From: Aotearoamyces nothofagi
Lineage: Eukaryota; Ascomycota; Leotiomycetes; Leotiales; Tympanidaceae
Assembly (NCBI GenBank): GCA_015345905.1
Contig: JADDTR010000022.1
Span: forward strand, 467,817 to 531,816
Direction: 5' to 3'
DNA length: 64,000 bases
Shown here: piece after piece, positions 11,209 to 22,253 of the stretch
How positions within the stretch are numbered: position 1 is the stretch's first letter
Layout: each line of letters opens with the position of its first letter
The notes under the pieces: model-generated
What the model was told of the DNA's origin: nothing
Database searches by the model: none
Seen by the model: the letters and a program-made list of their open reading frames with translations, nothing else
Position numbers and translations under genes: made by a program

Positions 11209-13941
11209 TCAGTACTCGACCGTGGGCCACTGGGCGGCGGGGACGGCCCAGGCGGGCTGCATGAGGCCGGAGTGCACGACGGCGAAGCCGTTGGCCTCGC
11301 TGACAAAGGGGTAGGCCTCGCCGAGGGCGAAGCTGCCGATGTCGTAGGCGTTGAAGACGCCGGCATTGATGCGCTTGACGAACTGCTCCTCCTCCTCGGC
11401 GGTCCAGTTGAGCTCAGGCGCGGGTTTGTAGGGGTGCTGGGCCTCGGAGGAGAGGAGGGGCTGCGTGTGCTGGGCGGTGGAGGGGAAGAGGGCGCTGGCG
11501 CTGGCGTTGCCGTTGCCGTTGCGGTAGCGGTCGGGGGCAAGGTCGGGACGGGGGTAGGATAGGGTGGGGTTGGCTTGGTCCATGGGGTTGGGCGCGTTGG
11601 GGGCGGCTGGACGCGGGAAGTAGGAGATGGCATGGCCTTGCTGGTCTTGCTGTGGCCCGAAGCCGTTGCTGTTGACGCTTGCAGAGCCCTGCTCGTGGCC
11701 TCCGTTGTTCGAGTTGACAGCCGCCCAGGAACCTTCAGCGCCGCCTTTGGCCGATGTCGAGGTCCTCTCGACGCCTGTCATGGCTTCCATCTTGACGTGG
11801 GGCGTCATTGCTGAGCCGCTGGTGCTCGCTCGGGAGAAGGGTCGGTCATGCGTTTCGGACAAGCTTGGCGTCGAGAATCGATCCTCGTCCACATCCGGCC
11901 CAAAGTCTTTCAATTCCTTCTCTAGGAGCTTGTACTCCTCGAGTCCTCCGCCACGGCTAGTTTCCTGCCCGTCAATACCGCGACGAGAGGTGCCCGGGTT
12001 CGTTCTACCCTCGTTATTTCGTCCGGTACAGGCTCGAGTATTCCGGTCATATTCCGCCCTGATGCTGACATATCTTTTATGCCTTTCATCGACGGATTTG
12101 GCCCAGATACCCGCCATCCTCAATCTGGGTTTCATTTGCTTCAGCGTCCTGATAGCTAGGCTCGTTGCTCCCTTCCATTCATCGTCGCCTCTCCCAAACT
12201 CATCATTGGCCGGCCTGTCACACATATGAGACGCCTTATCCATAGCTGGGAAATTATTAGAGTAGACGCCGACAAACGCCGCTTGCCAAATGGCCAAGGC
12301 CACCTGGGGCGACTCCACCAGCAGAGAAGGGCGACGGTCCGCCGTCACCCGAATGATCTCCACAATATTTTTGGCAGACTTGAAAAGCTGCTCGGCACTC
12401 TCCTCCCAGAAACCGCTAGGGATCTCGAATTTCTCCTTTGGGAACGTGGGCTCGTCGATAGGCCCAGAGGGTCCATCACAACCAATGGGCGCATAAGGCA
12501 CGTACTCGCGATGAAGAACTATCTCACAAAGCAAATACAAGGTGTTGATAGATGTATACAGAGTCAGTGTGGCTCCACCACAATGGTTTCTGGCGTTGGA
12601 TTGGCTGAACGTAAGCTTCTGTGGCAGGGAAGCATGGAAAGCCTCGAGAAGCTGCCGTAATTTGAAGAATTGCGATCGCTCGTCCCACGGGGGAAACTTC
12701 TCTTGCCTAGAACTGTCAGCTGAAACGTGATATGGGAGGGCCTGTAGACTGACCTTCTGCCGCCTTCCAACGACCACTTGGAAATCCTACTCCAGATTTC
12801 GACGAGCCCCAGGTACATGCTCAAGACCTGGCTCGCGTCGACCTGTCCAAGGCCCCGATCTCTGAGGGACCGGTTCCTCTCCAGCGCCGCCACACTGGCT
12901 TCGAGGGATCCCGTATCAACATCTGCACCGAACCGGAAATCATCGTCCGAGCACGGCAGCTGAACCCTCATTTCTTTCAGACTAAACGTCTGCGGCCGGT
13001 GCTGTCCCGACGCGAGATACCTATCCAAAATGAATAAACTCCAAGCCGTCCTGCGCTTGATCTCTCGGTGGATGTACCACTCATCGTCCTTCTTGGGCCA
13101 GTTGTGGGTCCTTTGATAGCCAGCCAGATGCTGCTCCCCTTCCAGGATCGGCGGGTAGGCCGGTTCTCCTTCATCAAAGGGTCCATCCTCAAAGGACAAC
13201 TTCATGGATTGGGCAATGCTTGCAGTTTGTTAGCTCTCCTCCTCGAGACAGAAGATGCTCGTCGTTCCTAACTTACCTTCTGGCCAGTCCGAGGTATATC
13301 CAGGCTTTTCGGCCACGCCACATCCCCCACTGGTAGACAATGATCAGGAGGAAGGCCTGGATTCGTTCCAGAGAAGGGGGGCCGGCAATGGTATTGGCGT
13401 CGATGAGAGCTTCAAACGCATCGGCATAGTACTCAGAGGCGGCTAGAGGATCCCCCGAGCCGTGATATGATACAAGCTCGGGGACAAAACGAGCCGTCAG
13501 GCTGAGCATGGCAAGCAGAAAGAATCTGGTGTCTGACGACCGTGGCATCGGCGGCTTGGGAGACACGCGGGCCATGAAGGTCGCCTCGTGTATGAAGGGG
13601 AGCTCGGTGGAGCAGTGCAGCATGAAGACCGTGTATATAACCTTCCACAGCTCTTCCGTAATCGGTGGCGCCTCCAGAGGGTCCTCTCCAGACCGCAGGC
13701 TATGCTTTCTCGTGCTGTCCGTATCCCTCTTTCTCGGCCGCTTGACCTCTCCCTCTCCGTCGGTTCTCAGACCGCCCGGCGCCTCTGTCCGCTTCGGAGC
13801 AGAGCTCGAGCCGGGAGCCGGCGGGGGATATGTACAGTCTCGTCCTGATGTCGCGCACGCGCGGCAGGTGGTGTCGGTGCCGTTGTTCAAGCACTTGACC
13901 TTGCTCCTCCGGCACCTGGCACAGGCAATGCTGGACCTCAT
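11209..13941 (-). CDS. Zn(II)2Cys6 fungal-specific transcription factor
   Basis: Exons in order of reading: 13941-13277, 13218-12754 and 12706-11209, giving 875 residues from the first in-frame ATG. The binuclear zinc cluster lies at residues 7-37 (CARCRRSKVKC, then CRACATSGRDC; spacing C-x2-C-x6-C-x8-C-x2-C-x6-C). The fungal transcription factor middle homology region follows, with a motif like FIHEATF, then RIQAFLLIIVYQWGMWRGRKAWIYLGLA and RRTAWSLFILDRYLASG. The C-terminal 350 residues are low complexity (Ser/Asn/Gly/Pro) and end in a conserved-looking acidic block (WTAEEEEQFVKRI) and a hydrophobic tail, a plausible activation region. It is a nuclear DNA-binding regulator of unknown target. 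About 95 open codons continue in frame upstream of the chosen ATG without a Met, so a 5' exon is probably missing from this model. Confidence 0.88.
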
Positions 13942-14232
13942 CTTGAAGGGCTTCTTCGCGTCTGGGTCATCGCGCGGCGCCGCCGCACCTTCTTCTCTCG
14001 CGCCTCCAGTGCCTACAGCACTCCGGCCACCGGTGTTCCTTGCTTCCGAGCTCTGTCTCCTCTGGACGGGTGAGGCGGGGCGGAGGAAGGTCTGGGCATC
14101 ACGGGCTGGGAAGGCTTCGGCATGGGCTCTCTTGGGCGTGGGAGCGCTCGATGTGCCCGGCGGCAGGTCCGAGGGGTCAGAGGGCGAGAGAATCGCAGCG
14201 ATTGACTGTGGTGAGGGAATCTTGGCGGTTTA
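13942..14232 (-). other. Probable N-terminal coding extension of the Zn(II)2Cys6 gene
   Basis: Reading the minus strand in the same frame as the zinc cluster, there is no stop from an in-frame TAA near 14230 down to the ATG at 13941. The stretch reads as protein-like sequence including PSPQSIAAIL, APTPKRAHAEAFPARDAQ and PDAKKPFK just before the Met. It has no in-frame Met of its own. I infer that translation starts in an exon upstream and is spliced in; a candidate ATG (MSKRLASTPTRL) lies at about 14313 in another phase. Confidence 0.45.
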
Positions 14233-14442
14233 AGGCCCTTCTTGGGACCTGGGTGTCAGTATGGTCTGTTGTGCGCCGGAGACGTGTTGGTGTAGAGGCC
14301 AATCGCTTGCTCATCTACATCTAGATAACATACATCAGAGCAGAGGGGCCGCGGGCAGGGAGGCGGATCGTGCCACAGCGACAGCCAGAAGGGGGACGGA
14401 CAGGGAGCCGCGGGCGGGCAAGACGAAGTTTGCGCACGCACG

Positions 14443-15942
14443 CAAGCAGGCAGGCAGGTAAGCAGGCAAGCAGGCAAGCAGGCAAGCAGGCAAGCAGGCA
14501 AGCAGGCAAGCAGGCAAGCAGTGCGACGGGCTGGGGGCCAGGCGACGGTTGCCGACTGCAGCTGGCCGCTGGGTGGTTTCCGATATTGGATGCGGTACGA
14601 GCAGCTTGTATGTGCGCAGGCGGGAGAGCCGCGTCACATCGAGGGCCGGGGAGGGCAGGAGCAGCGCAGGCAAACGGGTCGACAGCTGGTAGAGGAGTGA
14701 GCGGGAGCGAAGGAGAGAGAGAGAGCTGATTGACGCTGATTGATGCTGGGAGCTGGCGGGAGCTGGACGGAGCTGGATGGAGCTGGGCGTGAAGCTGGGC
14801 GAGTCGAGGGCGGGCGAAGAGGACGGGAGGCGGGCAGGCAGGTAGATAGGTAGGCAGGCAGGTAGGCAGGTAGGTATTAGGGATTAGGTACAGTGAAGTG
14901 AAGCAGGAGGATTAGGGATTAGGGACGAGACGGGAGGTGAGCGAGCGATGTGGGCAGGCAGGTGAGGCGGGCGAGGCAGGCGAGGCAGGGCACGGCAGGC
15001 ACGGCAGGTGCGAGTCTGGTCTGGATGCCACGGGGGGACGACAGCCGACAGAGAGGGAGCAGAAGCAGAAGCAGAAGCAGAGCAGAAAGCAGAGGCCGGG
15101 ACTGGGAGACGACCGAGGCCGGCCAGCGAGCGAGCGAGCGAGCGAGCGAGCGACGGGGCAGACAGCGAACGGACCGCGGGTAGAGGACAGCGGGTAGCGG
15201 GCAGCGGGCAGCGGACAGCGGACTTTGCTCGCTGCGGTTGGGGACTGAAGCTGCTGCGCCGGGGGGCTGCTGGCTGTCTGGCTGTCTGGCTGTCTACCTG
15301 TCTGGCTACCTGTCTGTCTACCTGTATACCTGTATACCTGTCTGTCTGTCTATCTACCTGGCTACCTGTCTACAGGACCTGGATGTCTGTCAATCTACCT
15401 GTCTACCTCTCTGTCTGCTTGTCTGTCTGTCTACATATCCACCTGCCTGCCTGTCTACCTGCCTGCCTGCCTGTCTTCGCTGCCCGTCCGCTAACCCGCC
15501 GAGTGGCCGCGTCCGTCGGTCGCAGTACTCGCTCGCTCGCTCGGTCGCAGTTCCCGCCCGCCGCGTTCGCTGGCTCTGCAGCAGCAGCAGCAGCAGTAAC
15601 AGCAGCGAGGCGAGCGAGCGAGAGCGAGAGCGCTGAGCTGGGCGGCCCGACCGCCCCCCCTCTCTCTCCCCCCCCGACCACCTCGGCTCCATCCATCTCG
15701 TGCGGTTCGATTGGGCGCGCCCGCGTGCGCCGGGACGCCAGGCCAGCACCCGCGAAGCCGGCGGCGCTAGCCACGGCGGGCCACGGCGGCCACGGCGGCG
15801 CCGGCCAGTGAGGCGAGAGGCCGCCGAGGGGGGCGGGCGCTGCGGATGGGGCTGGCGGACGGGGGCGGGACAGGGCGGGACAGCACAGAACAGCGCCTGC
15901 AGGGTGGGAATGCACAGGATATGCGGTGGCTGTGTGGATGGT

Positions 15943-15987
<45 letters not shown>

Positions 15988-17295
15988 TGGTTGGGCTGGC
16001 AGAGGATAGATGGTGCAGAGGATAGATGGCACAGAGGATAGATGGTGCAGAGGGTATATAGGTACAGAGAAGATAGATGCAGTGGATATAAATGCAGTGG
16101 ATATAAATGCAGTGGATATAGATACAGCGAATATATAGATACAGAGAATCTAGATGCAGAATAGAGGAATAAGCAATGTATACTAGTATATACAGTCGTG
16201 TTGGCCTGTCATCTAGCACACTGTACTGCATCTATATCTATCTATCCATCCGTCTATCTATACATCTGTGACCTGTCTATCTATATATACATCTGTATCT
16301 ACACCTATATCTATCTCCATCTATCTGCATCTATACATCCATCTACATCTATCTGCATCTACACATCCACCTATACATCCACCTACACATCCACCTATAC
16401 ATCCACCTATACAGTAATACATCTACATCTATACCTACACCTACACATACACCGATACAGTAACATATCTACATCTACATCCATCTGTATTTACATCTAC
16501 ATATCCACATCTACATCCACATCCACCGCACGACTCGCACCTCCCTCCTCCCTCCTCCGTCCCTCGGCTTCGGCCTCGGCCCCCAACCCACCCACTCCTC
16601 GCACCTCCCTCCTCCCTCCCCACCCCCCGCCCACTCTGCACCGGCCAAGGAGAGACACCAGAGACACACGACGAGAAGACAAGGGCCACGCCCGCCAGCG
16701 GCAGTTCGTCGCGAGGCCCCCCCCTCCTATACACGGCAGTTCGTACCGGCGAGCTCGCTGCAGGCTGCCCTTTCGGTCCCTGCAACGCCGTGGCGCGACT
16801 AGCCCGAGTGGGGCCGGCGGGTGTGCTCTGTGCCTTGCGGCGCGCGCCCCCCTGCCTTGTCAATCAGGCACCTGCGCTCTCTCTCTCGCCCTTGTCGTGC
16901 CTTGTGCCTTGTGCCTTGTGCCTCGTCTGTACCCTGTGTCCTGTACGTCCGGGGGGGTGTGTGACGGTGGATGGCAGTGGCAGGGACAGTGAGTGACAGC
17001 GAGTGACAGCTAGAGACAGTGGGTGACAGCGAGTGGCAACAGTAGATGACAGCGAGTGACGGCGAGTGGCAGTGGCAGGGACAGTAAATAACAGTAGCTG
17101 ACAGCGACTGGTAGTGAATGACAGTAGGTAGTAGACAGTGAGTAGCAGCAGAGACAGTGGACATCTGCCTACCTACCCTACCTACCCTACCCATCTGACT
17201 CGCTATTCCACTCTCCCCTACCCACCTCGCCCAGCTTCAAGCCTCAAGCCGCAAGCCTCTTTATTTCCCTCGGCTACTACCACCCAGATCTCCCT

Positions 17296-17337
<42 letters not shown>

Positions 17338-17340
17338 TCC
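14443..17340. repeat. Microsatellite island
   Basis: A nearly continuous chain of different short tandem repeats. These are AGGC/AGCA units at 14443-14520, AGGT/AGGC units at 14828-14880, AGAAGC at 15059-15085, GCGA at 15126-15160 and a long CTGT/CCTG/CTAC block at about 15267-15475. They continue with an uninterrupted TA run at 15946-15986, imperfect units of about 15-17 bases (ATAGATGGCACAGAG- and GATATAAATGCAGTG-like) at 16000-16130, ATCTA/ACATCC units at 16227-16520 and a CT run at about 17303-17336. Open frames across this stretch translate to repeats of a few residues and are not credible genes. Confidence 0.9.
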
Positions 17341-18772
17341 TTCTACCACACTCTACAGCAGTACCGCACCGTCCATGTCCACAGAACCAGAACCAGAACC
17401 AGCCGCCCAAGTCCATATCCACGCCCTGGTCAAGACGCCACCACAGCACACCACCGCCGCCAGCGCCCTGCTCCGATCGGGAGGCATGCCCGGCATCACG
17501 CATGCACAGTGCCGTGCGTGCTGGGCACGGAAGGACGCCGTGCGACGCTGGGTGGGCCGTGTTCCTGTGAGTTACGGTAAGGAGTTAGTTGGCTAGTCTG
17601 TAGTCTGGCCTGCCTGCTCGTGCGCTGCGCTGCGCTGCCAGGAAGAATGCCGCAGCTTGCCTCTCCCCCCCGGAGCAATCCTCGCTCTCGCGGGCATCCG
17701 TGACGAGTCTACGAGAACCGCAGCCCTGCCCCGACTGACGCACGCGAAGAGGAGGGCCACGGTGGTGATGAGTTACCTCACTTGAGAGTTACCTTTGCTC
17801 ACCAGCCAACCTTGCTCAGCCAGCCAGCCTTAACTTACCAGCCATCGATGCCGTGCCCAGGACCTGGGATGCAGCAGCAACAAAAAAAAAACCCACCCAG
17901 CTCGTCGCCTCCTCCTGTGCTGCTCCCGGCGCCCCACGTCGCCAGCTGAGCGGCCCCCCGGAGCTCGAGGCGGGTGCGGACGAGGCGCCGCTCGGCCAGC
18001 GACTTCGCCGCGCGGATAGCCCGGATGGCCAGCCGCCTGTGCTGTCCTGTCCTGGTGGGTGGCAGACAGACAGACAGAGACAGACCGGCTGTGGGATCCG
18101 CGGCATCCGCGGCGGCCTGAGGTCAGGTTCGTCACAGACCCCGACCCCGTCCCCCCGTCCCGGATGCACACCTCCGGGCTCTGGGTGCTGGGCTGCCCGA
18201 TCGGGAAATGGGCGGCCGGGATATGCTTTCATGCTCTCCCCCGCCAAGTCTCCGGCCGGCCGGGTTCGCGGGCGCTGGGTGCTGGCCGGCCGCCGCCTGC
18301 GGCTTCTGCAACATCGACGGCAGACGGGGAGAGGTTGACACGATAATCAGGTCATCACGGGCCATTGCATCATTTAGACGGTGCACGTGCTGCTGGACGC
18401 CACTCGGCCAATGCCACCCCATCCTTATCGAATTAGTCATTAGTACTGAAATTACCCTCCTCTATATCTTAAACGCTCTTCTGCCCCCCCCGCAACCCCG
18501 CATTATTCACCTCGGGACCCCTGCCGGTTCCATCATCATCGTATCATCAATGGCCCCATCCTCTCGTCCTTCCCCATCCCAGACTCTCCATCTCCGACAG
18601 AGAGTAGCATGCAGACCCGAAATAGCTATATCGACAAGAATCCAAACCGCAATTATCGCCCCCCCCCCCAACTGTCCGTCTCTCACATGTCTGCTCAGGG
18701 ACGACCATCCTTTCACACTAACCGCCCATACCCCTCCAGGCTCGATGCCATATGCAGTGCCGCGCGCCCAGC
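17341..18772. other. Intergenic region, possible small frame
   Basis: A 74-codon plus-strand frame opens at 17374 (MSTEPEPEPAAQ) and ends at 17596. It contains CRACWARKD but nothing that identifies a family, and it follows directly on a CT microsatellite, so I do not call it a gene. The rest (17600-18772) is GC-rich with runs of C and lies downstream of the PIR gene. Confidence 0.4.
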
Positions 18773-20338
18773 TTAGCAAGTCTGGAGCAGCAGGGTCGAG
18801 ATGGTAACCGGGCTGCACTGCGGCGCCCAGCTGCGGTCGTACAGGTTGTAGAAGTCGCCGCTCAAGCACTGGTAGAAGACGCTGCTGCCGCCCAGCGTGA
18901 GAGAGCCGTTGCCGCAGACGGAGAATCCAGACGTGTAGATGGCCCCCGACTGGGCCGGCTTGTCGAACTGGAACTGGTAGTTCGAGGCGATGTATCCCGT
19001 CCGGCCCTGCGAGTCCAGGAGGACGCCGTGGTCGAGCGTCAGCGCGAGGGTGCTGTTCGTGGAGCAGGCGACCAGCTGCATCGGACCAGGCGATGATCGC
19101 CGCGACACGGCTGCCGTGGCTTGGACTTGTCCGCTACGGGGAGAGGAAGATTAGTCAATGCCGCGGAATTGCCATGGAAGAAACTAGGTACATACTCGGA
19201 TATCTGGCTGGCGGCCACAACAGTTGCGAGGGTGGTGGCCTGGATTTGACCGCTGGAGTTAACGTGTTAGCCAGCTAGTATTATCTGCATCATGTTGGGA
19301 ATCACGAACTCTGGTATCTGCTTGACCGGCACGGCCGAAACTGAGGACGCCGGGCTTATTTGAGGCGCCTGGATCTGACCATCGCTAATTTGTGAGCTGT
19401 GCCTGAGAGTTAGCATGCACTTGATCAAGCATAACTGAGGAGGTCTTACACAGGCGTGACAGCAGAAGTCGTGGGCACGGGAGCTTGGATCTGGCCATCC
19501 TCGATCTGTGAACTGCGGCAGAGTGTGAGCTTGTACCCGATGAAGGGGTTGGGAAACGACATACACAGGCACAGGTTTCAAGGTTGCCCGAGGGGCTTGG
19601 ACTTGGCCATCGCCGATCTGCGAGCTACGGTGACAGTTAGTTTATGCCAGGCTCAGACATGTCACGGGGGTGAAACCCACACAGGCACAACCGCGACTTC
19701 TGAATGAGTGACGGGAGCTTGGATCTGGCCGTCATCTATCATGGAGATTATGCCCATCGTAATCACGGCCGTAGCTGCTTGTATTTGGCCGTCATCGATC
19801 TGGCTTCTATCAGGCCGTCAGAAAGTAAGACAAGCCCGATCCATAGAATGTATACATACACAGGTGCGGCAGTGATTCTAGCGCCACCGGAAGTTGCTTG
19901 AGGTTGTCCGCTGTTGAGGACTCGCCGTTAGTAACCGCTCTCATGATTCGGAAAGACGAAGGAGAGAGGGGGGAGAGAGGCGGTACGAACTCTGAGATTT
20001 GTGTACTTTTCAGGAAGAGGTCAGCGAGCTTTTCTGAAAGTGGGAGACTGGATTGCTTACACTGGCACGACGGACACTGTTGCAGCGCTGGTGTCCGCTT
20101 GTGGCTGGCCATCCGCAATCTGAGAAACTGCTGCCGTCTCCGTGGGAGAAGCATCGTCCGTCATGGTCTGGACTGCGATACCGAAGCTGCCACTATAGCT
20201 CATGGAGCAGCCGGAGGGAGCAGCCTCTGACGGCGAAACGTCTGAAGTAACACCCTGGCGTGGGAGCAGGTTTGGGAAGGGGGATGCTTTGGCTAAACCA
20301 GCTGCCAGGGCAATGACGAGGGCGGCCTTGTACTGCAT
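18773..20338 (-). CDS. PIR (proteins with internal repeats) cell-wall protein
   Basis: Nine exons, read from the minus strand: 20338-20061, 20005-19991, 19910-19860, 19806-19681, 19624-19565, 19512-19450, 19396-19310, 19252-19196 and 19133-18773, giving 365 residues. There is a signal peptide (MQYKAALVIALAAGLAKA) and a short N-terminal region with a processing-like LLPRQG. Nine PIR units of the form SQIxDGQxQA follow. The C-terminal module has the spacing C-x65-C-x16-C-x12-C-end, very close to the C-66-C-16-C-12-C of yeast Pir proteins. PIR proteins are secreted and attached to beta-1,3-glucan by an ester linkage through a Gln in each repeat. Every intron is in phase 2 and falls either after a GT of a Val codon before a unit or inside the Asp codon of the unit itself. 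The 15-base second exon is needed to keep the frame. Confidence 0.87.
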
Positions 20339-22127
20339 CTTGAATGGGATGATAGGTGGGGTAGATGATATCTGATGGGTTGGGGCGAGGTGCAAAAAGC
20401 TGACTGGTATTTGAGAATGGGAGTGGAGACTGTGCGAGTATTCAGAAAAGAAGTATGTTATAATCCTTAATATACCCAGCGCGTAGATACATGATGCCCG
20501 ATCCAGCGAGTAGAGGAGGCTGGACAGTAGGGAATATAACCAGCCTGCCCATTATGACAGTGCACTGACAAGGCAGCGCTTGGATCATAGAGCAAGGGCA
20601 AGGTGACGTCGTTGAAGGGAGAACAGACTTGGAGAGATGGAGATGTCCAGCCCGTTAGACGACTATTTGCTTTTCCCTCCACCAAAAGGCTACCACACTT
20701 TTGCTCAACGAGGCTGGATTTGCTAATAATATCCGACCTCAGCCTGGAGGTTGACAGAATGGATGTGTGATCTATAGAGATGCCGGTATACCGCGGGTTC
20801 CACTAGCGGCTCGAGGAGTTCTATCATATGTTACAGGAGGTTGGATGCAGTAGTCTATGTCGGCTCGACAACACCCAGAGTTTATGCGGGTTTAAGATTC
20901 CCTTCGCTCAGCTCTCGATAGGCTAGAGTTGTCATTCTCCATAGATGCAATGTGGTTTCTCGGGCATATTAGCTCTGGTTCTATGCAGACTAGATGTTCT
21001 GGACCAACAGCGCGACAGCAGCAGCAGCGAGTGGCAGGGATCGGCAAGGAGCTCTCGCTGAACCTTAAGCCTGCTGCACGAGGCAAGTATCCGAAGTTAT
21101 CGACATGATACCGGCCATGTTAACTCAAAGCATATGCTATAAGCCTATATCCCCATACGCCCCCCTTGATTGGAGTAATGATCAGTCGCTCGCCAGGGAA
21201 AAGCGAGAAGATGTCTTCCTCGAAGGGAGACGGTAGGGTCGTCATTGAAGAGTCCTCCGGCTTCCCGCTAAAGCATTTAGGCCTGTCCTCGAAGCCACAG
21301 AGTAGCGCTGCCGCAAGTCAGGAGATACGCCACTACCAGTCCATATCACCGGGACGATGTGGAAAGGTGGCTGGCCGGTGGTTGGCCGGTGGTTGATGTT
21401 CTCAGATCTTCCATCTAGACAATCTGCACCGCGTTGATTGTTGACAAGCAAGGGACGAGGCGGCAGCGCCGAGTGCGGCTTCGCAGTTGGAAAAGCCACC
21501 ACGCTCTCTTGTGCTTCCCAGTCAAAGAAAATCCAGGCCAGGGTGACCGAGGTGATGTAAGGTAGAAAAGGCGCAATAGGTGATTCAATCATAGCCAAAG
21601 CCAACATGGCCCATTGCCCGCCGTTTACCATCGTCGGTCAAGACGCTAGAGTACGGCCGCAGCGCCCGAGCGCGGATATCTTGCCCGCGCGCGCGCTTCC
21701 AAATCGACACAAGGGGACGGAAGGAGGACCTTACCGGGATGGGATAGTGGGCAGGCTCGGTCGCATCTTCTATCTCTCGTTGGTGCTGCTAGCTGTGCTT
21801 TTGCTACGATTAAAGCCCGGAATTGGAACTTCAGGAAACGCTAGACGAGCAGCCGCAATGGGGGCTGTTAAACGAATCAATCGATGGACAGGTGCAGCCA
21901 GTGCCACGGTGCCGGCGCCACAGTGCGGGGTAGGAACCGGGGGGGGGGGGGGGGGGTCGGGTTTAGGCACGTGCACGTAGTCACGTTATCCCCGTAATCG
22001 CTCTAATCTAATCACCAGCCCTCTCGAATTTCCATAGTTGGGTTGCTAATGTACCATTGCGTTTGAGAGTCAAAAAACGGTCCTGGTCCCCAGAGTATTT
22101 CTCTGAAACTATACAGTCAGCAGCAAG
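20339..22127. other. Intergenic region upstream of the PIR gene
   Basis: The first few hundred bases must hold the PIR promoter. A TATA-like, AT-rich patch lies at about 20452-20472. No recognisable gene in either strand. A run of about 18 G sits at 21938-21957. Frames near 21606-21980 read as low complexity and are not supported. Confidence 0.45.
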
Positions 22128-22199
22128 TTTCATTGGTTAAGTATTTCATTGGTTAGGTATTTCATTGGTTAAGTATTTCATTGGTTAGGTATTTCATTG
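22128..22199. repeat. 16-base tandem repeat carrying ATTGG (reverse CCAAT) in each unit
   Basis: About four and a half copies of a 16-base unit, TTTCATTGGTTARGTA, alternating A and G at one position. Each unit contains ATTGG, the reverse complement of CCAAT. The array lies 55 bases beyond the stop of the chitinase gene and reads into an AT-rich stretch (TATATAATTATTA), so on the minus strand it would be in or just after that gene's 3' end. Whether it binds anything is unknown. Confidence 0.85.
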
Positions 22200-22253
22200 T
22201 ATATAATTATTACACCCACTTCGAACGGGAAGAGGAAGATCGCCAAAATCTAC

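Noticed and set aside
14443-14520. Regular repeats that could suggest a CRISPR-like array
   Set aside because: Simple tetranucleotide units without unique spacers, in a eukaryotic genome.
14256-17200. Many overlapping open frames of 60-270 codons
   Set aside because: They translate the microsatellites (for example CLPACLLACLPAC and SIYIYI runs) on both strands; no sign of coding sequence.
17374-17596. A small protein MSTEPEPEPAAQ...
   Set aside because: Single short frame after a microsatellite, with no family resemblance or splice partner.
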